From NCBI RefSeq assembly GCF_016783915.1, contig NZ_JADHVT010000002.1, positions 1 to 64,000 of the forward strand: a DNA stretch of 64,000 bases, in the 5' to 3' direction. The translations under genes were made by a program, and so were the position numbers. This DNA is from Acidovorax sp. Its GTDB lineage: Bacteria > Pseudomonadota > Gammaproteobacteria > Burkholderiales > Burkholderiaceae_C. Below, in pieces: positions 9,001 through 18,227 of the stretch; positions within the stretch are counted from its first letter, which is position 1; the number at the start of each line of letters is the position of its first letter. Below the pieces are notes generated by a model. That model made no database searches. It had not been told where the DNA came from and worked only from the letters and a program-made list of their open reading frames with translations.

Positions 9001-10602
9001 ATGAAGCCTGGACTCTCGCTGCGCGTCTCGCAGCACCTTGCATTGACCCCCCAGCTCCAGCAGTCCATCCGGCTGCTGCAGTTGTCCACGCTCGAACTCT
9101 CGCAGGAAGTCGAGCAGATGCTCGACGAAAACCCGTTCCTCGAACGCAATGCCGACGAAGCACCGCGCGAGGAGTTTGGTCTGGAAGCCGCCGATACGCC
9201 CGCGCAGGCCGACGACTACGGTGCCGATGATGCTATGTTTTCAGGAGCTGTCAGTGCAAACAGTACCAGCACTGAGAGCCAAAACGAGGCTGAAATCCCC
9301 GGTGGAGGCGCCGACGAGCCCGACTGGAGCGGCGACGGCACCGTTGAGATGGCGCCCAACGACGCCGAGTGGGGCGGCGACGCCCCGGCACGCACCCGCA
9401 ACGATGCGGAAGGCGACGGGGCCGACGCTACCGAGCTGGCCCGCTCGCAAGAATCGCTCACCGCCTTTCTGCACCGCCAGGCGCTGTCGCTGCGGCTGTC
9501 TGAAGTGGACACGGCCGCGCTGCGTTTTCTCATCGAATCGCTGAACGACGATGGCTACCTCGAAGAGCCGCTCGAAGAGCTGGCCATCAGCCTGGCCGGG
9601 CCCGACGATCTGGAGCAGATTGAGGAGCTGGTGCACCGCTTCACCGTGGCCCAGCGGCTTCTGCAAAGCCTGGAGCCTGTGGGCGTGGGCGCGCGCAACC
9701 TGGCCGAATGCCTGACGCTGCAGCTCACGGCCCTGGCCGCCGACGAAGACAGCGATGCCGACCCGGACACGGTGCGTACAGCACTCTCGATCTGCCAGCA
9801 GCCGCTGGAGATGCTGGCCCGCCGCGACATCCGTCGCCTGACGCTGCTGTGCAGCGAAGGCGGCGCCAGCGGCGAAGAGCGCACGCGTGCCGCCATGGCG
9901 CTGATCGCACGGCTGGAGCCCCGCCCCGGCCGCCGCTTTGCCGATGTAGAGCGCAACATCATCATCCCCGACGTCATCGTGCGCAAAGCCGGGCGTGCCA
10001 ATGGGCACAGCGGGCAGCACAACTTCATCGTGCAGCTCAACCCCGACGTGATGCCGCGCCTGCGCGTGCACGACATCTACGCTGGCGCACTGCGCGGCCA
10101 CAAGGGCGGCGAGGGACATCAGGGCATGCAGCAGCGCCTGCAGGAGGCGCGATGGTTCATCAAGAACATCCAGCAGCGCTTTGACACCATCCTGCGCGTC
10201 TCGCGCGCCATCGTCGAGCGGCAGAAGAACTTCTTCACCCACGGCGAACTGGCCATGCGCCCGCTGGTGCTGCGCGACATCGCCGACGAGCTGGGCCTGC
10301 ACGAGTCCACCATCAGCCGCGTGACCACCGCCAAGTACATGGCCACACCGATTGGCACCTACGAGCTCAAATATTTCTTTGGCTCGGGTCTGGGCACCGA
10401 GACCGGCGGCAACGCATCGAGCACCGCCGTGCGCGCGCTCATCAAGCAGTTCGTGTCTGCCGAAAACCCCGCCAAGCCGCTGTCCGACAGCCAGATTGCC
10501 GAGATGCTCAAGGAGCAGGGCATCGAGTGCGCACGCCGCACGGTGGCCAAGTACCGCGAGGCGCTCAAGATAGCGCCGGCCAATCTGCGCAAGGCGTTGT
10601 AG
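9001..10602 (+). CDS. rpoN: RNA polymerase sigma-54 factor RpoN
   Basis: RpoN directs polymerase to -24/-12 promoters and needs an AAA+ activator. The protein has 533 residues. Region I is glutamine- and leucine-rich (LTPQLQQSIRLLQLSTLELS, then DENPFLE). An acidic variable region II follows at about 50-150, then the core-binding region. The HTH segment contains ESTISRVTTAKYM, and the C-terminal RpoN box is ARRTVAKYRE. I place the start at 9001, where region I begins; the longer open frame back to 8890 is repeat sequence. Residues about 78-96 are encoded by a copy of the dispersed 57-nt element. No hpf or ptsN gene follows. Confidence 0.96.
   Translation: MKPGLSLRVSQHLALTPQLQQSIRLLQLSTLELSQEVEQMLDENPFLERNADEAPREEFGLEAADTPAQADDYGADDAMFSGAVSANSTSTESQNEAEIPGGGADEPDWSGDGTVEMAPNDAEWGGDAPARTRNDAEGDGADATELARSQESLTAFLHRQALSLRLSEVDTAALRFLIESLNDDGYLEEPLEELAISLAGPDDLEQIEELVHRFTVAQRLLQSLEPVGVGARNLAECLTLQLTALAADEDSDADPDTVRTALSICQQPLEMLARRDIRRLTLLCSEGGASGEERTRAAMALIARLEPRPGRRFADVERNIIIPDVIVRKAGRANGHSGQHNFIVQLNPDVMPRLRVHDIYAGALRGHKGGEGHQGMQQRLQEARWFIKNIQQRFDTILRVSRAIVERQKNFFTHGELAMRPLVLRDIADELGLHESTISRVTTAKYMATPIGTYELKYFFGSGLGTETGGNASSTAVRALIKQFVSAENPAKPLSDSQIAEMLKEQGIECARRTVAKYREALKIAPANLRKAL
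9232..9288 (+). repeat. Dispersed 57-nt element, copy inside rpoN
   Basis: GCTAT-N6-AGGAGC-N5-GTGC-N10-AGCACT has the common spacing, with a diverged right tail (GAGAGCCAAAACG). It lies in the acidic variable region II of rpoN in sense orientation, with GCT in the codon phase, and encodes residues AMFSGAVSANSTST. Confidence 0.75.
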
Positions 10603-10663
10603 TGCTCAACGCATTGAAGAGCATAAGCCTCCCTCAACGCCCTGAACGCAGGATGCTGACGGA

Positions 10664-11143
10664 TTACTTGCGCGCCATGAATACCGCGTCATACGCCTGG
10701 GGTGTGAACCCGGCGATTTTCTGGCCGTTGGTCAGCAAGACTGGCACACCTCTGGCACCCAGTTGCTTGAACGCAGCCTTGCCAGAAGGCGTGTCGATGT
10801 CCAACTCCCGGTAGGCGATGCCCTTGTTAGTCAGATAGGCCTTGGCCGCCTTGCAGTAACCGCACCAGGTGGCCATATAAAGCACCACATCGCCTCGTGC
10901 GATTGCGACCTGTGGGGTGTCGGGGGTTGCTGCTTGGGGAGTGGAGGCCGCGCCTGGCACCACGCTGACTGGCAGGTTTTCCAGCTTCATCGTTTTCTCT
11001 ACGGCTCCAGTCACCGGTGGCTGGTCGCTGTAGACCACCCTGCCGTCTACTCCCACTGATTTGTAGAGTGTTTGAGCGTTGGCAGCCAGAGGCATCACTG
11101 CCAGCGCCAGGGTGGTCAGCAGGGTCCGAACAAAAAGGCGCAT
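10664..11143 (-). CDS. Periplasmic DUF4124-glutaredoxin fusion protein
   Basis: This is a 159-residue exported protein. A signal peptide (about 1-24, ending ANAQ) is followed by a DUF4124-type segment (LYKSVGVDGRVVYSDQPP) and a linker. A glutaredoxin-like domain runs from about residue 84, with active-site CGYC at 94-97 and the cis-Pro loop RGVPVLL. The membrane-side location and redox motif suggest thiol-disulfide chemistry in the periplasm; the substrate is unknown. The start at 11143 is chosen because the signal peptide begins there. It is convergent with rpoN. Confidence 0.85.
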   Translation of the reverse strand: MRLFVRTLLTTLALAVMPLAANAQTLYKSVGVDGRVVYSDQPPVTGAVEKTMKLENLPVSVVPGAASTPQAATPDTPQVAIARGDVVLYMATWCGYCKAAKAYLTNKGIAYRELDIDTPSGKAAFKQLGARGVPVLLTNGQKIAGFTPQAYDAVFMARK

Positions 11144-11384
11144 GAGGGGGCTCCGGTAAAATCCACTGCCCGAGAGCATACGAGACAGTGGCGCCCGGCT
11201 CACAGGACTCGTGCGCAACACCCCCATGCAGCGGCACGGGCGCCACGGTGTGGATGGGCTGGTGACCCCCGCGTGCTTCTCATCGGGTGCCTGGAAGGCA
11301 GACATTGTCTGTCGCGCAATGCGCTATGTCCGCCGTTGGTACCCGTCCCCCCGCTTCCTGTTTTGCCCTACCACTTTCCGCCCC

Positions 11385-11867
11385 ATGGCCCGCATCGTCT
11401 TCGACCTTCCCGCGCACTTCGGTTTTGCCACCGAACTGCAGATCTACATCAGCCACGTCAACCAGGGCGGGCATCTGGACAACGCCCAGCTGCTCAGCCT
11501 GGTGTCCGAAGCGCGCGTGCGCTTTTTCCAGTCCCTGGGCTACCCTGAGGCCGATGTGGGCGGGCTGTCCATCGTGGTGGGCGACATCGTGGCGCAGTAC
11601 AAGTCCGAAGGTTTCCATGGCGAGACCATGCGCGTCGAGATGGCGCCTGCGGACTTCAACCGCTATGGGTTTGACCTGGTCTTTTGCATGACCGAGAAGG
11701 CCTCGGGCCGCGAGGTGGCGCGCGGCAAGATCGGCATCGTCTTCATCGGCAAGGCCAGCCGCAAGGTCGCCCCGATCCCTGACTCCATCCGCCAGTTGCT
11801 GCTGGCCCGCGCGGGCACGCCGGATTCCCATGCATTTTCCGAGCGCGTATCCTCCCCATCGACATGA
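11385..11867 (+). CDS. Hotdog-fold acyl-CoA thioesterase family protein
   Basis: This 160-residue protein matches 4-hydroxybenzoyl-CoA/acyl-CoA thioesterases of the hotdog fold. It has a first strand ELQIYISHVNQGGHLDN, the central helix LLSLVSEARVRFFQSLG, and strands MRVEMAPADFNRYGFDL and GKIGIVFI. The usual catalytic Asp of the YbgC type is replaced in this stretch by an Asn/His-containing segment, so activity is uncertain. The start at 11385 gives a compact domain, but no clear ribosome-binding site is visible. Its stop overlaps the next gene's ATG (ATGA). Confidence 0.75.
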   Translation: MARIVFDLPAHFGFATELQIYISHVNQGGHLDNAQLLSLVSEARVRFFQSLGYPEADVGGLSIVVGDIVAQYKSEGFHGETMRVEMAPADFNRYGFDLVFCMTEKASGREVARGKIGIVFIGKASRKVAPIPDSIRQLLLARAGTPDSHAFSERVSSPST

Positions 11868-13159
11868 ACCAACTCCAACTTTTTCTCCCTTGCGCCGCCG
11901 GTGTCGAGGGCTTTCTGGCCGACGAGGTGCATGGCATCACCGGCCTCACGGGACAAGACTTGCTGGTGGGGCGGGGCGGTGTGCTGCTGCGCGCCTCGTG
12001 GCGCCAGGCGCTGCTGCTCAATTTGCACAGCCGCCTGGCGCAGCGCGTGCTGGTGCAACTGGCGCACCGCCCGTACCGGTCTGAGAACGACCTCTATGCC
12101 ATGGCCAGCGATGTGGCCTGGGAGATCTGGTTCACCACGCGACAGACGTTCAAGGTCGAGGTGACGGCCCAGCACAGCCCGCTGCAGAGCCTCAACTTCG
12201 CGGGCCTCAAGGTGAAAGACGCTGTGGCCGACCGCTTCCGCCACAAGAGCGGCGTGCGCCCCGATGTGAACACCCAGTGGCCCGATGTGCGCATCCACCT
12301 GCACCTGACCACCGACGAGGCCACGATCTACATCGACACCTCGGGCGAGCCCCTGTTCAAGCGCGGCTGGCGCGAGGACAAGGGCGATGCGCCGCTGAAG
12401 GAAACCCTGGCCGCCGCCATGATCGCCGCCAGTGGCTGGGACCCGCACGGCGACAACCCCCAGCCGCTGTACGACCCCTGCTGCGGCAGCGGCACCATCG
12501 TGGTCGAGGCTGCGCAGATCGCCTGCCGCATCCCGGCGGGCATGCTGCGGCGCTTTGCGTTCGAGAAACTGCTGCCGTTCCAGGCCCATGTCTGGAGTGC
12601 TATAAAAAACGAAGCTGAAAGTGCAATATGCACTAGCGCTGTCCCCCTGTTTGGCAGTGATGTCGCCTTCCGCATGGTTGATTTCGCCCAGCGCAACGCT
12701 GAGCGCGCGGGCGTGGCCGATGCCGTGCAGCTGCGCGGCGGCGACGCCCTGCAGCGCATGCCGCCCTGCGATCAGCCCGGCGTGATGCTGCTCAACCCGC
12801 CCTACGGCGAGCGCATTGCTGCTGCAGGGAGCGCAGGCCGTAACGCCAGCGAACGCGCCGCCGACCGTGCCCAGGGCATGGCTGTGGGCCGCGAAGAGGC
12901 GCAGACCGAAGACGGCGGCGAGTTCTTCAGCCAGCTGGCCACCCACTGGAAGAAGAACTACAGCGGCTGGACGGCCTGGATGCTCACGCCCGACCTCAAG
13001 CTGCCCGGCAAGATGCGCCTGAAAGAATCGCGCCGCGTGCCGATGTGGAACGGCCCCATCGAATGCCGCATGTTCCGCTTCGACATGATCAAGGGCGCTG
13101 TGCGCGAGCGTCCTGCAAAGCCATCGGCTGCCCAAGACCCCGGCAACGGCGCGCCATGA
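11864..13159 (+). CDS. THUMP-domain RNA N2-guanine methyltransferase (RlmL N-terminal type)
   Basis: This 431-residue SAM-dependent enzyme likely methylates a guanine in 23S rRNA. An N-terminal ferredoxin-like and THUMP region (about 1-160, LFLPCAAGVEGFLADEV) is followed by a Rossmann methyltransferase domain. That domain has DPCCGSGTIVVEA (about 203-215) and the base-flipping motif NPPYGER (about 310). It corresponds to the first half of E. coli RlmL without the RlmK half. Residues 246-264 come from a dispersed element copy (AIKNEAESAICTSA), in a linker before GSDVAFRMVDFAQRN. ATGA overlaps link it to both neighbours. Confidence 0.88.
   Translation: MNQLQLFLPCAAGVEGFLADEVHGITGLTGQDLLVGRGGVLLRASWRQALLLNLHSRLAQRVLVQLAHRPYRSENDLYAMASDVAWEIWFTTRQTFKVEVTAQHSPLQSLNFAGLKVKDAVADRFRHKSGVRPDVNTQWPDVRIHLHLTTDEATIYIDTSGEPLFKRGWREDKGDAPLKETLAAAMIAASGWDPHGDNPQPLYDPCCGSGTIVVEAAQIACRIPAGMLRRFAFEKLLPFQAHVWSAIKNEAESAICTSAVPLFGSDVAFRMVDFAQRNAERAGVADAVQLRGGDALQRMPPCDQPGVMLLNPPYGERIAAAGSAGRNASERAADRAQGMAVGREEAQTEDGGEFFSQLATHWKKNYSGWTAWMLTPDLKLPGKMRLKESRRVPMWNGPIECRMFRFDMIKGAVRERPAKPSAAQDPGNGAP
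12599..12655 (+). repeat. Dispersed 57-nt element, copy inside the RNA methyltransferase gene
   Basis: GCTAT-N6-CGAAGC-N5-GTGC-N10-AGCGCT is followed by a tail ending TTTGGC. It is in sense orientation and in the same codon phase (GCT ATA) as the rpoN copy. Confidence 0.8.
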
Positions 13160-13647
13160 AGGTCGAATTGCGCCTGCCCGCCGAGGCCCCGGCGGGCGAG
13201 CCCGCACGCCCGGTAGTGGTGGATACCAATGTGGCGCTGGACCTGCTGATCTTCAGCGACGCGCGCACTGCCCCGCTGCGCACGCTGCTGGCCCAGGGGC
13301 GCCTGACCTGGATCGCCACGCAAGTCATGCGCGATGAACTGGAGCGTGTGCTGGCCTATCCGCACATCGCCGGGCGCATGGACTACTACCGAGTGGATGC
13401 GGCCCAGGTGCTGGCGGCGTTTGACGCGCAGGTGCGGCGGGTGGAGATAGCGCCCAAGGTGGCCTACGTGTGCAAGGACGCGGACGACCAGAAGTTCATT
13501 GACCTGGCGGCAGCTCACCAGGCCATCTTGCTGAGCAAGGACAAGGCCGTGATCTGCATGCGCAAGCGGCTGCTCACGCTCGATGCCCATGTGGCGACGG
13601 AGCTGGTGCTCGTCAGCGCGGGAGAGGTCGCGCCCGCTGACGCCTGA
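13156..13647 (+). CDS. PIN-domain putative toxin/ribonuclease
   Basis: This is a 163-residue PIN-fold protein of the COG1569 kind. Acidic residues in VVVDTNVALDLL, in DELERVL and in CKDADDQKFIDLA fit the metal-binding site of PIN nucleases. Members are often annotated as toxins, but there is no antitoxin gene next to it. Instead the ATG overlaps the stop of the RNA methyltransferase (ATGA), so it is translated with that gene and may act on RNA. The start at 13156 is chosen from this overlap. Confidence 0.83.
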   Translation: MKVELRLPAEAPAGEPARPVVVDTNVALDLLIFSDARTAPLRTLLAQGRLTWIATQVMRDELERVLAYPHIAGRMDYYRVDAAQVLAAFDAQVRRVEIAPKVAYVCKDADDQKFIDLAAAHQAILLSKDKAVICMRKRLLTLDAHVATELVLVSAGEVAPADA

Positions 13648-13658
13648 GCCTGCTGCGC

Positions 13659-15527
13659 TCAGCGATCAAACCTGAAATCCGCTGCCGCATGCAGCTCCCA
13701 AGCCCCTTCGCCCTTGAATTCCAACACGCGCGTGTGGTGTTTGAGCACGGCGGGGCGGTGGGCGATGCTGATCAGGGTGGTGCCGCTGGCGCGCAGGCGT
13801 TCGTAGAGGGCGGTCTCGTTGGCGCTGTCCAGCGCGCTGGTGGCTTCATCCAGGATGACGATGCTGGGCTGGCGCGCCAGCACGCGGGCAAAGGCCAGGC
13901 GCTGCTGCTCGCCCACGGACAACAGTTTCTCCCAGTCGTGGGACGCGTTGAGCCCGCCCACACGCTCGGCCAGGGATTCGAGGTGCACCTCCTGCAGCAG
14001 CTCCAGCAGCCGTTCGTCGCTCAGCGTGGTCTGCTTGCTCGGGTAGATGATCTGGCTGCGCAGCGTGTCGATCTGCATGTAGGGGCGCTGGGGCAGGAAG
14101 AACATGTCCCCCAGCGGCGGGTGCTGTACGGTGCCGCTGCCCGTGCGCCACAGGCCGGCAATGGCGCGCAAGAGCGAGCTTTTGCCGCAGCCGCTCGGGC
14201 CGGTGATGAGCAGCGCATCGCCGGGCTGCAACTGCAGCGAGAGGTCCGCCACGAGCAGGCGGCCAAACTGGGGGGTGTACAGCGAGAGTCCTTCGATAAC
14301 CAGTGTGTCGCCGATGCGCGTGATGATTTGCGGCGAGGGTTTGAGAGGCTCGGTGGATATTGCGGGCACCGGTGCGACGTCCGCAGTCTTGCCCGCTGTT
14401 GTGCCTGGCTCGGCCCACGGGGTAGGGGCGGCAGGGGTTTTGAGCACTACCTGAGACAGGGTATGCAGTCGGTCAATGCCTGCCACAAACCGGCTCAGGC
14501 TCTCAAAGTTGTCCACGATCAGCGAGATGGCGCCCAGCACGGCCGCAAAGGCGCCTGCGGCCTGGATGGCCCGCCCCACCTCCAGTTCGCCTGAGAGCAC
14601 CGCGTTGGCCAGGATGATGCTGGGCAGGATCAAGGTGAGCTGACTGAAAGAGCGCTGGTACAGGTTCAGGGAAAGCTGCTTTTTGATGAGCCGGGCGAAG
14701 TTGGTGAAAACGGCCTCAAACCGGTGATCGATCTGCACGCGCTCCTGGGCTTCGCCCCGGTAGAAGGCGATGGATTCGGCGTTTTCGCGCAGCCGCATCA
14801 GTCCAAAGCGGAAGTCCGCCTCGCGGCGGATTTGCCAGAAGTTCAGCCGTATCAGCGGCGCGCCAAACCAGTAAAGCGCCCCGAACGTTCCCAGCAGGGC
14901 ATACACAGCCAAAAACGCCACCAGCGTCCTGGAGATTGACCACAGCACCGCGCTAAATGCCACCAGCTGCATCAGCGAGCTGATGAAGACCAGCAAGAAG
15001 TGCGTGGACCGGCTGGTGAAAGTGTTGATGTCTTCGCTGATGCGCTGGTCGGGGTTGTCGATGTCGCCACCTGCACCGATCTCGTAGTACTTGCGCTCGC
15101 TCAGGTAACCATCCAGGAAGCGGTGCGTCAACCAGCGCCGCCAGTGGTTGGAGAACGCGTCGCGCATGTAGTAGTAGATAGCGTACACAGGCACCGCAAA
15201 CCCCAGCACCACCAGGCTGGTGATCACCGCGGCCCAGAAGCGGTCGGCCTGCTTGGCGGCCAGGGCCGACGTCATCTCCCCCGTCTTGTCGATGAGCATG
15301 ACGGCCAGCTGGGTCTCACACACCATGAGAGCGATCAGCAGCGCCATCAGACCCCAGGCGGTCCCTTTTTTGTCTCCCGCCCAGTAGGGGCGTGCCACGC
15401 CCATGAACTGATTCCAGGCAGCACGCGACAGGGTGGGCGGGCGTTGGCGGCTGAGATTGTCCGTTGCGGGGGGCAAAGGCGCAGGGTCGGGGGCAGCGGC
15501 AGGCAGGGGCATGAAGAGATGGAACAA
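13659..15527 (-). CDS. ABC transporter with fused membrane and ATPase domains (YddA/SbmA-like, ABCD type)
   Basis: This is a 622-residue half-transporter. The N-terminal ABC_membrane_2-type domain (about 35-340) has around five or six helices and the family segment WRRWLTHRFLDGYLSERKYYEI. The nucleotide-binding domain (about 405-615) has Walker A ITGPSGCGKSS, the Q-loop FLPQRPYM, the signature LSVGEQQR and Walker B IVILDEATSALD. Related proteins move fatty acyl-CoA, vitamin B12 or peptides; the substrate cannot be told here. The start could be 15527 or the ATG at 15512. It is convergent with the PIN gene, only 11 bases away. Confidence 0.88.
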   Translation of the reverse strand: MFHLFMPLPAAAPDPAPLPPATDNLSRQRPPTLSRAAWNQFMGVARPYWAGDKKGTAWGLMALLIALMVCETQLAVMLIDKTGEMTSALAAKQADRFWAAVITSLVVLGFAVPVYAIYYYMRDAFSNHWRRWLTHRFLDGYLSERKYYEIGAGGDIDNPDQRISEDINTFTSRSTHFLLVFISSLMQLVAFSAVLWSISRTLVAFLAVYALLGTFGALYWFGAPLIRLNFWQIRREADFRFGLMRLRENAESIAFYRGEAQERVQIDHRFEAVFTNFARLIKKQLSLNLYQRSFSQLTLILPSIILANAVLSGELEVGRAIQAAGAFAAVLGAISLIVDNFESLSRFVAGIDRLHTLSQVVLKTPAAPTPWAEPGTTAGKTADVAPVPAISTEPLKPSPQIITRIGDTLVIEGLSLYTPQFGRLLVADLSLQLQPGDALLITGPSGCGKSSLLRAIAGLWRTGSGTVQHPPLGDMFFLPQRPYMQIDTLRSQIIYPSKQTTLSDERLLELLQEVHLESLAERVGGLNASHDWEKLLSVGEQQRLAFARVLARQPSIVILDEATSALDSANETALYERLRASGTTLISIAHRPAVLKHHTRVLEFKGEGAWELHAAADFRFDR

Positions 15528-15672
15528 GGGCGGGAGGGAGGCTCAGCCTGCACCATAGCGGTTGAACAGGCTGCAGCGCTGTCAGCGAAAGACGGCAGCT
15601 AGCCAAGGACGGCCGCGCTTGTCGCTCCGTTCATCCACTGGTTACCTGTCCGCATCGGGCGCAGCAGCGTTT

Positions 15673-16488
15673 TTACCCGCTCAGCAAGTCATACGCCGCG
15701 CGCACCCGCTGTAAATCCCGCCCCAGCCTGCGGCTGGCGGGCAGGTGCCGTATCCATCCCATCCTGCGAATGCTGGTGGCCAGCACCGCCTGCATCTCCG
15801 CACTGCCCCGTGCCACCCATGCCGCCCAGCGCTCACGCGCCTCGGGGAGGCTGCCGCTCTGTTGCAGAAAAATGGCAGTGGAGTGCGCGTAGCACAGCGC
15901 ATCGCGCACATGGCACAGGGGCAGTGGCAGTACGGCGGCCGGGTCGTCTTCAAAGTCGATGCAGACCACCTCGCCGCTGGGGTCGCGCACCATGTTGCGT
16001 GCAAACGCCTGGCTCAGGCAAGTACCCTGGTGGTGTACGTGGAGCAGCGCGTCCATTCCCTGCTGCCACAGCGTCAGCACGGCGGCTGGGTTGTCGGCAC
16101 GCAGGGTCCGCTCGATCGCATTGCCCAGTGAGTGGGCCTCTTCGCCCACACGACCCAGGTGGCGCATGGCAAAGCCGTTTTCCTGCACGGCCAGGACCTC
16201 GGGCACGTGCACACCGCGCGCGGCCAGGTCCTGCAGGCGCCGCACTTCGGTGGCAATGGCCACCGGGCCGCCCGGGTTAGGCACGGGGCGCAGCACTTCC
16301 AGCCGCAGCAGGCCCGCCAGAACGGCCATGGCGCGGTAGCGGCCCATGCCGTGGGGCGCGCCTGCGCGCTTGATCCAGATCTGTTCATCGCCCAGCACAT
16401 GGGCCATCACGTTGTGGGGCTGCGTGGCCAGCTGCTGCTGTAAGAAGGCGCTGTAGTCGATAGTGCGCGGCGTGGTGTCCATCGTCAT
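15673..16488 (-). CDS. Protein-kinase-like (Bud32/RIO-type) protein
   Basis: This is a 271-residue kinase-fold protein. A lysine in IWIKRAG (K40) fits the ATP-binding lysine. HHQG at 152-155, Asn165 in AFARNMV and the metal-binding motif CIDFEDDP (D178) fit catalytic and metal loops. The usual catalytic HxD aspartate is not obvious, since the loop reads HHQGTC, so activity is uncertain. The start at 16488 overlaps the stop of the upstream glutamate-synthase-like gene (ATGA), which suggests a functional pair. The substrate is unknown. Confidence 0.72.
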   Translation of the reverse strand: MTMDTTPRTIDYSAFLQQQLATQPHNVMAHVLGDEQIWIKRAGAPHGMGRYRAMAVLAGLLRLEVLRPVPNPGGPVAIATEVRRLQDLAARGVHVPEVLAVQENGFAMRHLGRVGEEAHSLGNAIERTLRADNPAAVLTLWQQGMDALLHVHHQGTCLSQAFARNMVRDPSGEVVCIDFEDDPAAVLPLPLCHVRDALCYAHSTAIFLQQSGSLPEARERWAAWVARGSAEMQAVLATSIRRMGWIRHLPASRRLGRDLQRVRAAYDLLSG

Positions 16489-18227
16489 ACGGCTGCGTCC
16501 CCGGCCACCACGGCAGCGGTGCCTGCAGCCGCGGCGTGGACCATTTCCACATGGTGTGGCACGGAAGGCTCCAGCGCAGGCTCGCTGGCCTGAAAGCTGT
16601 GGGCGCTGGCCAGGGGCCAGTACAGGCGGAATACGTTGTGCTGCGCATCCAGCGGGCCCAGCAGTGCGCCGGGTTGCATGCGGGTGATGAGGTTGGACAG
16701 CAGGCGCACCTCTGTGTCGCTGATGCGGCGCACGATGTGGTGGGCCGTGATGTCCTTGGGGTGGCGCAGCCCGGCGGCCTGCACCAGCTCTTGCAGCGCG
16801 TGTAATGTGCTGCGGTGAAACTGCGCCACGCGCGTGGCTTTGTCGGGCACCACCAGGGCCTGCTGGCGCAGCGGGTCTTGCGTGGTCACGCCTGTGGGAC
16901 AGTGGCCGGTGTGGCAGCTTTGCGCCTGGATGCAGCCCAGCGCCATCATGAAGCCGCGCCCCGCGTTGCACCAGTCGGCTCCCAGCGCCATCATGCGCGC
17001 GATGTCAAAGGCGCTGATGACCTTGCCCGCGCAGCCCAGCCGCACGCGGTCGCGCAGATTCACGCCCACCAGCGTGTTGTGCACCAAGAGCAGACCCTCT
17101 TGCAGCGGTGCGCCCACGTGGTCGGTGAACTCCACGGGCGCAGCGCCCGTGCCGCCCTCGGCACCATCGACCACGATGAAGTCGGGCGTGATGCCGGTGA
17201 CCAGCATGGCCTTGACGATGGCAAACCACTCCCACGGGTGGCCCAGGCAGAACTTGAAGCCCGTGGGCTTGCCGCCCGACAGCGTGCGCAATTTGGCGAT
17301 GAACTGCATCATCTCTACCGGGTTGCTGAACGCACTGTGGCTGGCGGGCGAGATGCAGGCTTCGCCTGCCTTCACTCCGCGCGCAGCCGCGATCTCGGCC
17401 GTCACCTTGGCGCCGGGCAGCACGCCGCCGTGGCCGGGCTTGGCGCCCTGGCTGAGCTTGAGCTCGATCATCTTGACCTGCGAGTCGGTGGCGCTGGCCG
17501 CAAAACGCTCTTCGCTGAAGCTGCCATCGGGGTTGCGGCAGCCAAAGTAGCCCGAGCCGATTTCCCAGATCAAGTCGCCGCCATGCACCCGGTGGTGCTG
17601 GCTGATACTGCCCTCGCCCGTGTCGTGCGCGAAGCTGCCTTTTTTTGCACCCTGGTTCAAAGCCAGGATCGCATTGGCCGACAGCGCACCAAAGCTCATG
17701 GCCGAGATGTTGAACACGCTCGCGTGGTAGGGCTGGGTGCAGGGCGCCACAGACGGCGACGGCGCATCGGGGCTGCCTCCGATCCACACGCGAAAGTCGT
17801 GCGACGGCAGCTGTGTGGGCGCGAGCGAATGGTTCACCCATTCATAACCTTGTGCACCCACGTCCAGGTGGGTGCCAAACGGGCGGTTGTCCGGGTCGCC
17901 TTTGGCGCGCTGGTAGACCAGCGAGCGCTGCGCACGCGAGAACGGCGCGGCCTCGCTGTCGCTCTCGATGAAATATTGGCGCACCTCGGGCCGCACATAC
18001 TCGAGCATGAAGCGGATGTGGCCGATGACCGGGTAGTTGCGCAAAATGGCGTGGCGCGACTGCTGCAGGTCGTACACACCCAGGGCTACCAGGGCGACAA
18101 ACACCAGCACCACCGGCAGCCCCACGCCAAACGCCACCAGCGCAAACAGCGACAGCAGCAGCCCGAAAACGCACAGCGCAAAGGCCGTGTAGCGCACCGG
18201 GTACAGGGAGTTCAGTTGGTGGATCAT
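16485..18227 (-). CDS. FMN-binding glutamate-synthase-family protein
   Basis: This 580-residue protein has the FMN/Fe-S synthase domain of glutamate synthase (GltS domain 2) without an amidotransferase domain. Two membrane helices lie at about 11-50. The flavin barrel has FNISAMSFGALS, GEGSISQHH, KPGHGGVLPG and VVDGAEGGTGAAP. A cysteine cluster, C-x5-C-x4-C in CIQAQSCHTGHCP, can hold a 3Fe-4S centre. It belongs with YerD-like proteins whose reaction is not established. The membrane anchor sets it apart from cytosolic GltB. It is translationally coupled to the kinase-like gene downstream. Confidence 0.88.
   Translation of the reverse strand: MIHQLNSLYPVRYTAFALCVFGLLLSLFALVAFGVGLPVVLVFVALVALGVYDLQQSRHAILRNYPVIGHIRFMLEYVRPEVRQYFIESDSEAAPFSRAQRSLVYQRAKGDPDNRPFGTHLDVGAQGYEWVNHSLAPTQLPSHDFRVWIGGSPDAPSPSVAPCTQPYHASVFNISAMSFGALSANAILALNQGAKKGSFAHDTGEGSISQHHRVHGGDLIWEIGSGYFGCRNPDGSFSEERFAASATDSQVKMIELKLSQGAKPGHGGVLPGAKVTAEIAAARGVKAGEACISPASHSAFSNPVEMMQFIAKLRTLSGGKPTGFKFCLGHPWEWFAIVKAMLVTGITPDFIVVDGAEGGTGAAPVEFTDHVGAPLQEGLLLVHNTLVGVNLRDRVRLGCAGKVISAFDIARMMALGADWCNAGRGFMMALGCIQAQSCHTGHCPTGVTTQDPLRQQALVVPDKATRVAQFHRSTLHALQELVQAAGLRHPKDITAHHIVRRISDTEVRLLSNLITRMQPGALLGPLDAQHNVFRLYWPLASAHSFQASEPALEPSVPHHVEMVHAAAAGTAAVVAGDAAV

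Noticed and set aside
10569..10595. Another dispersed-element copy at the end of rpoN (GATAGCGCCGGCCAAT)
   Set aside because: It lacks the GCTAT, GNGC and AGCGCT boxes at the right spacing, and the codons spell the ordinary RpoN C-terminus.
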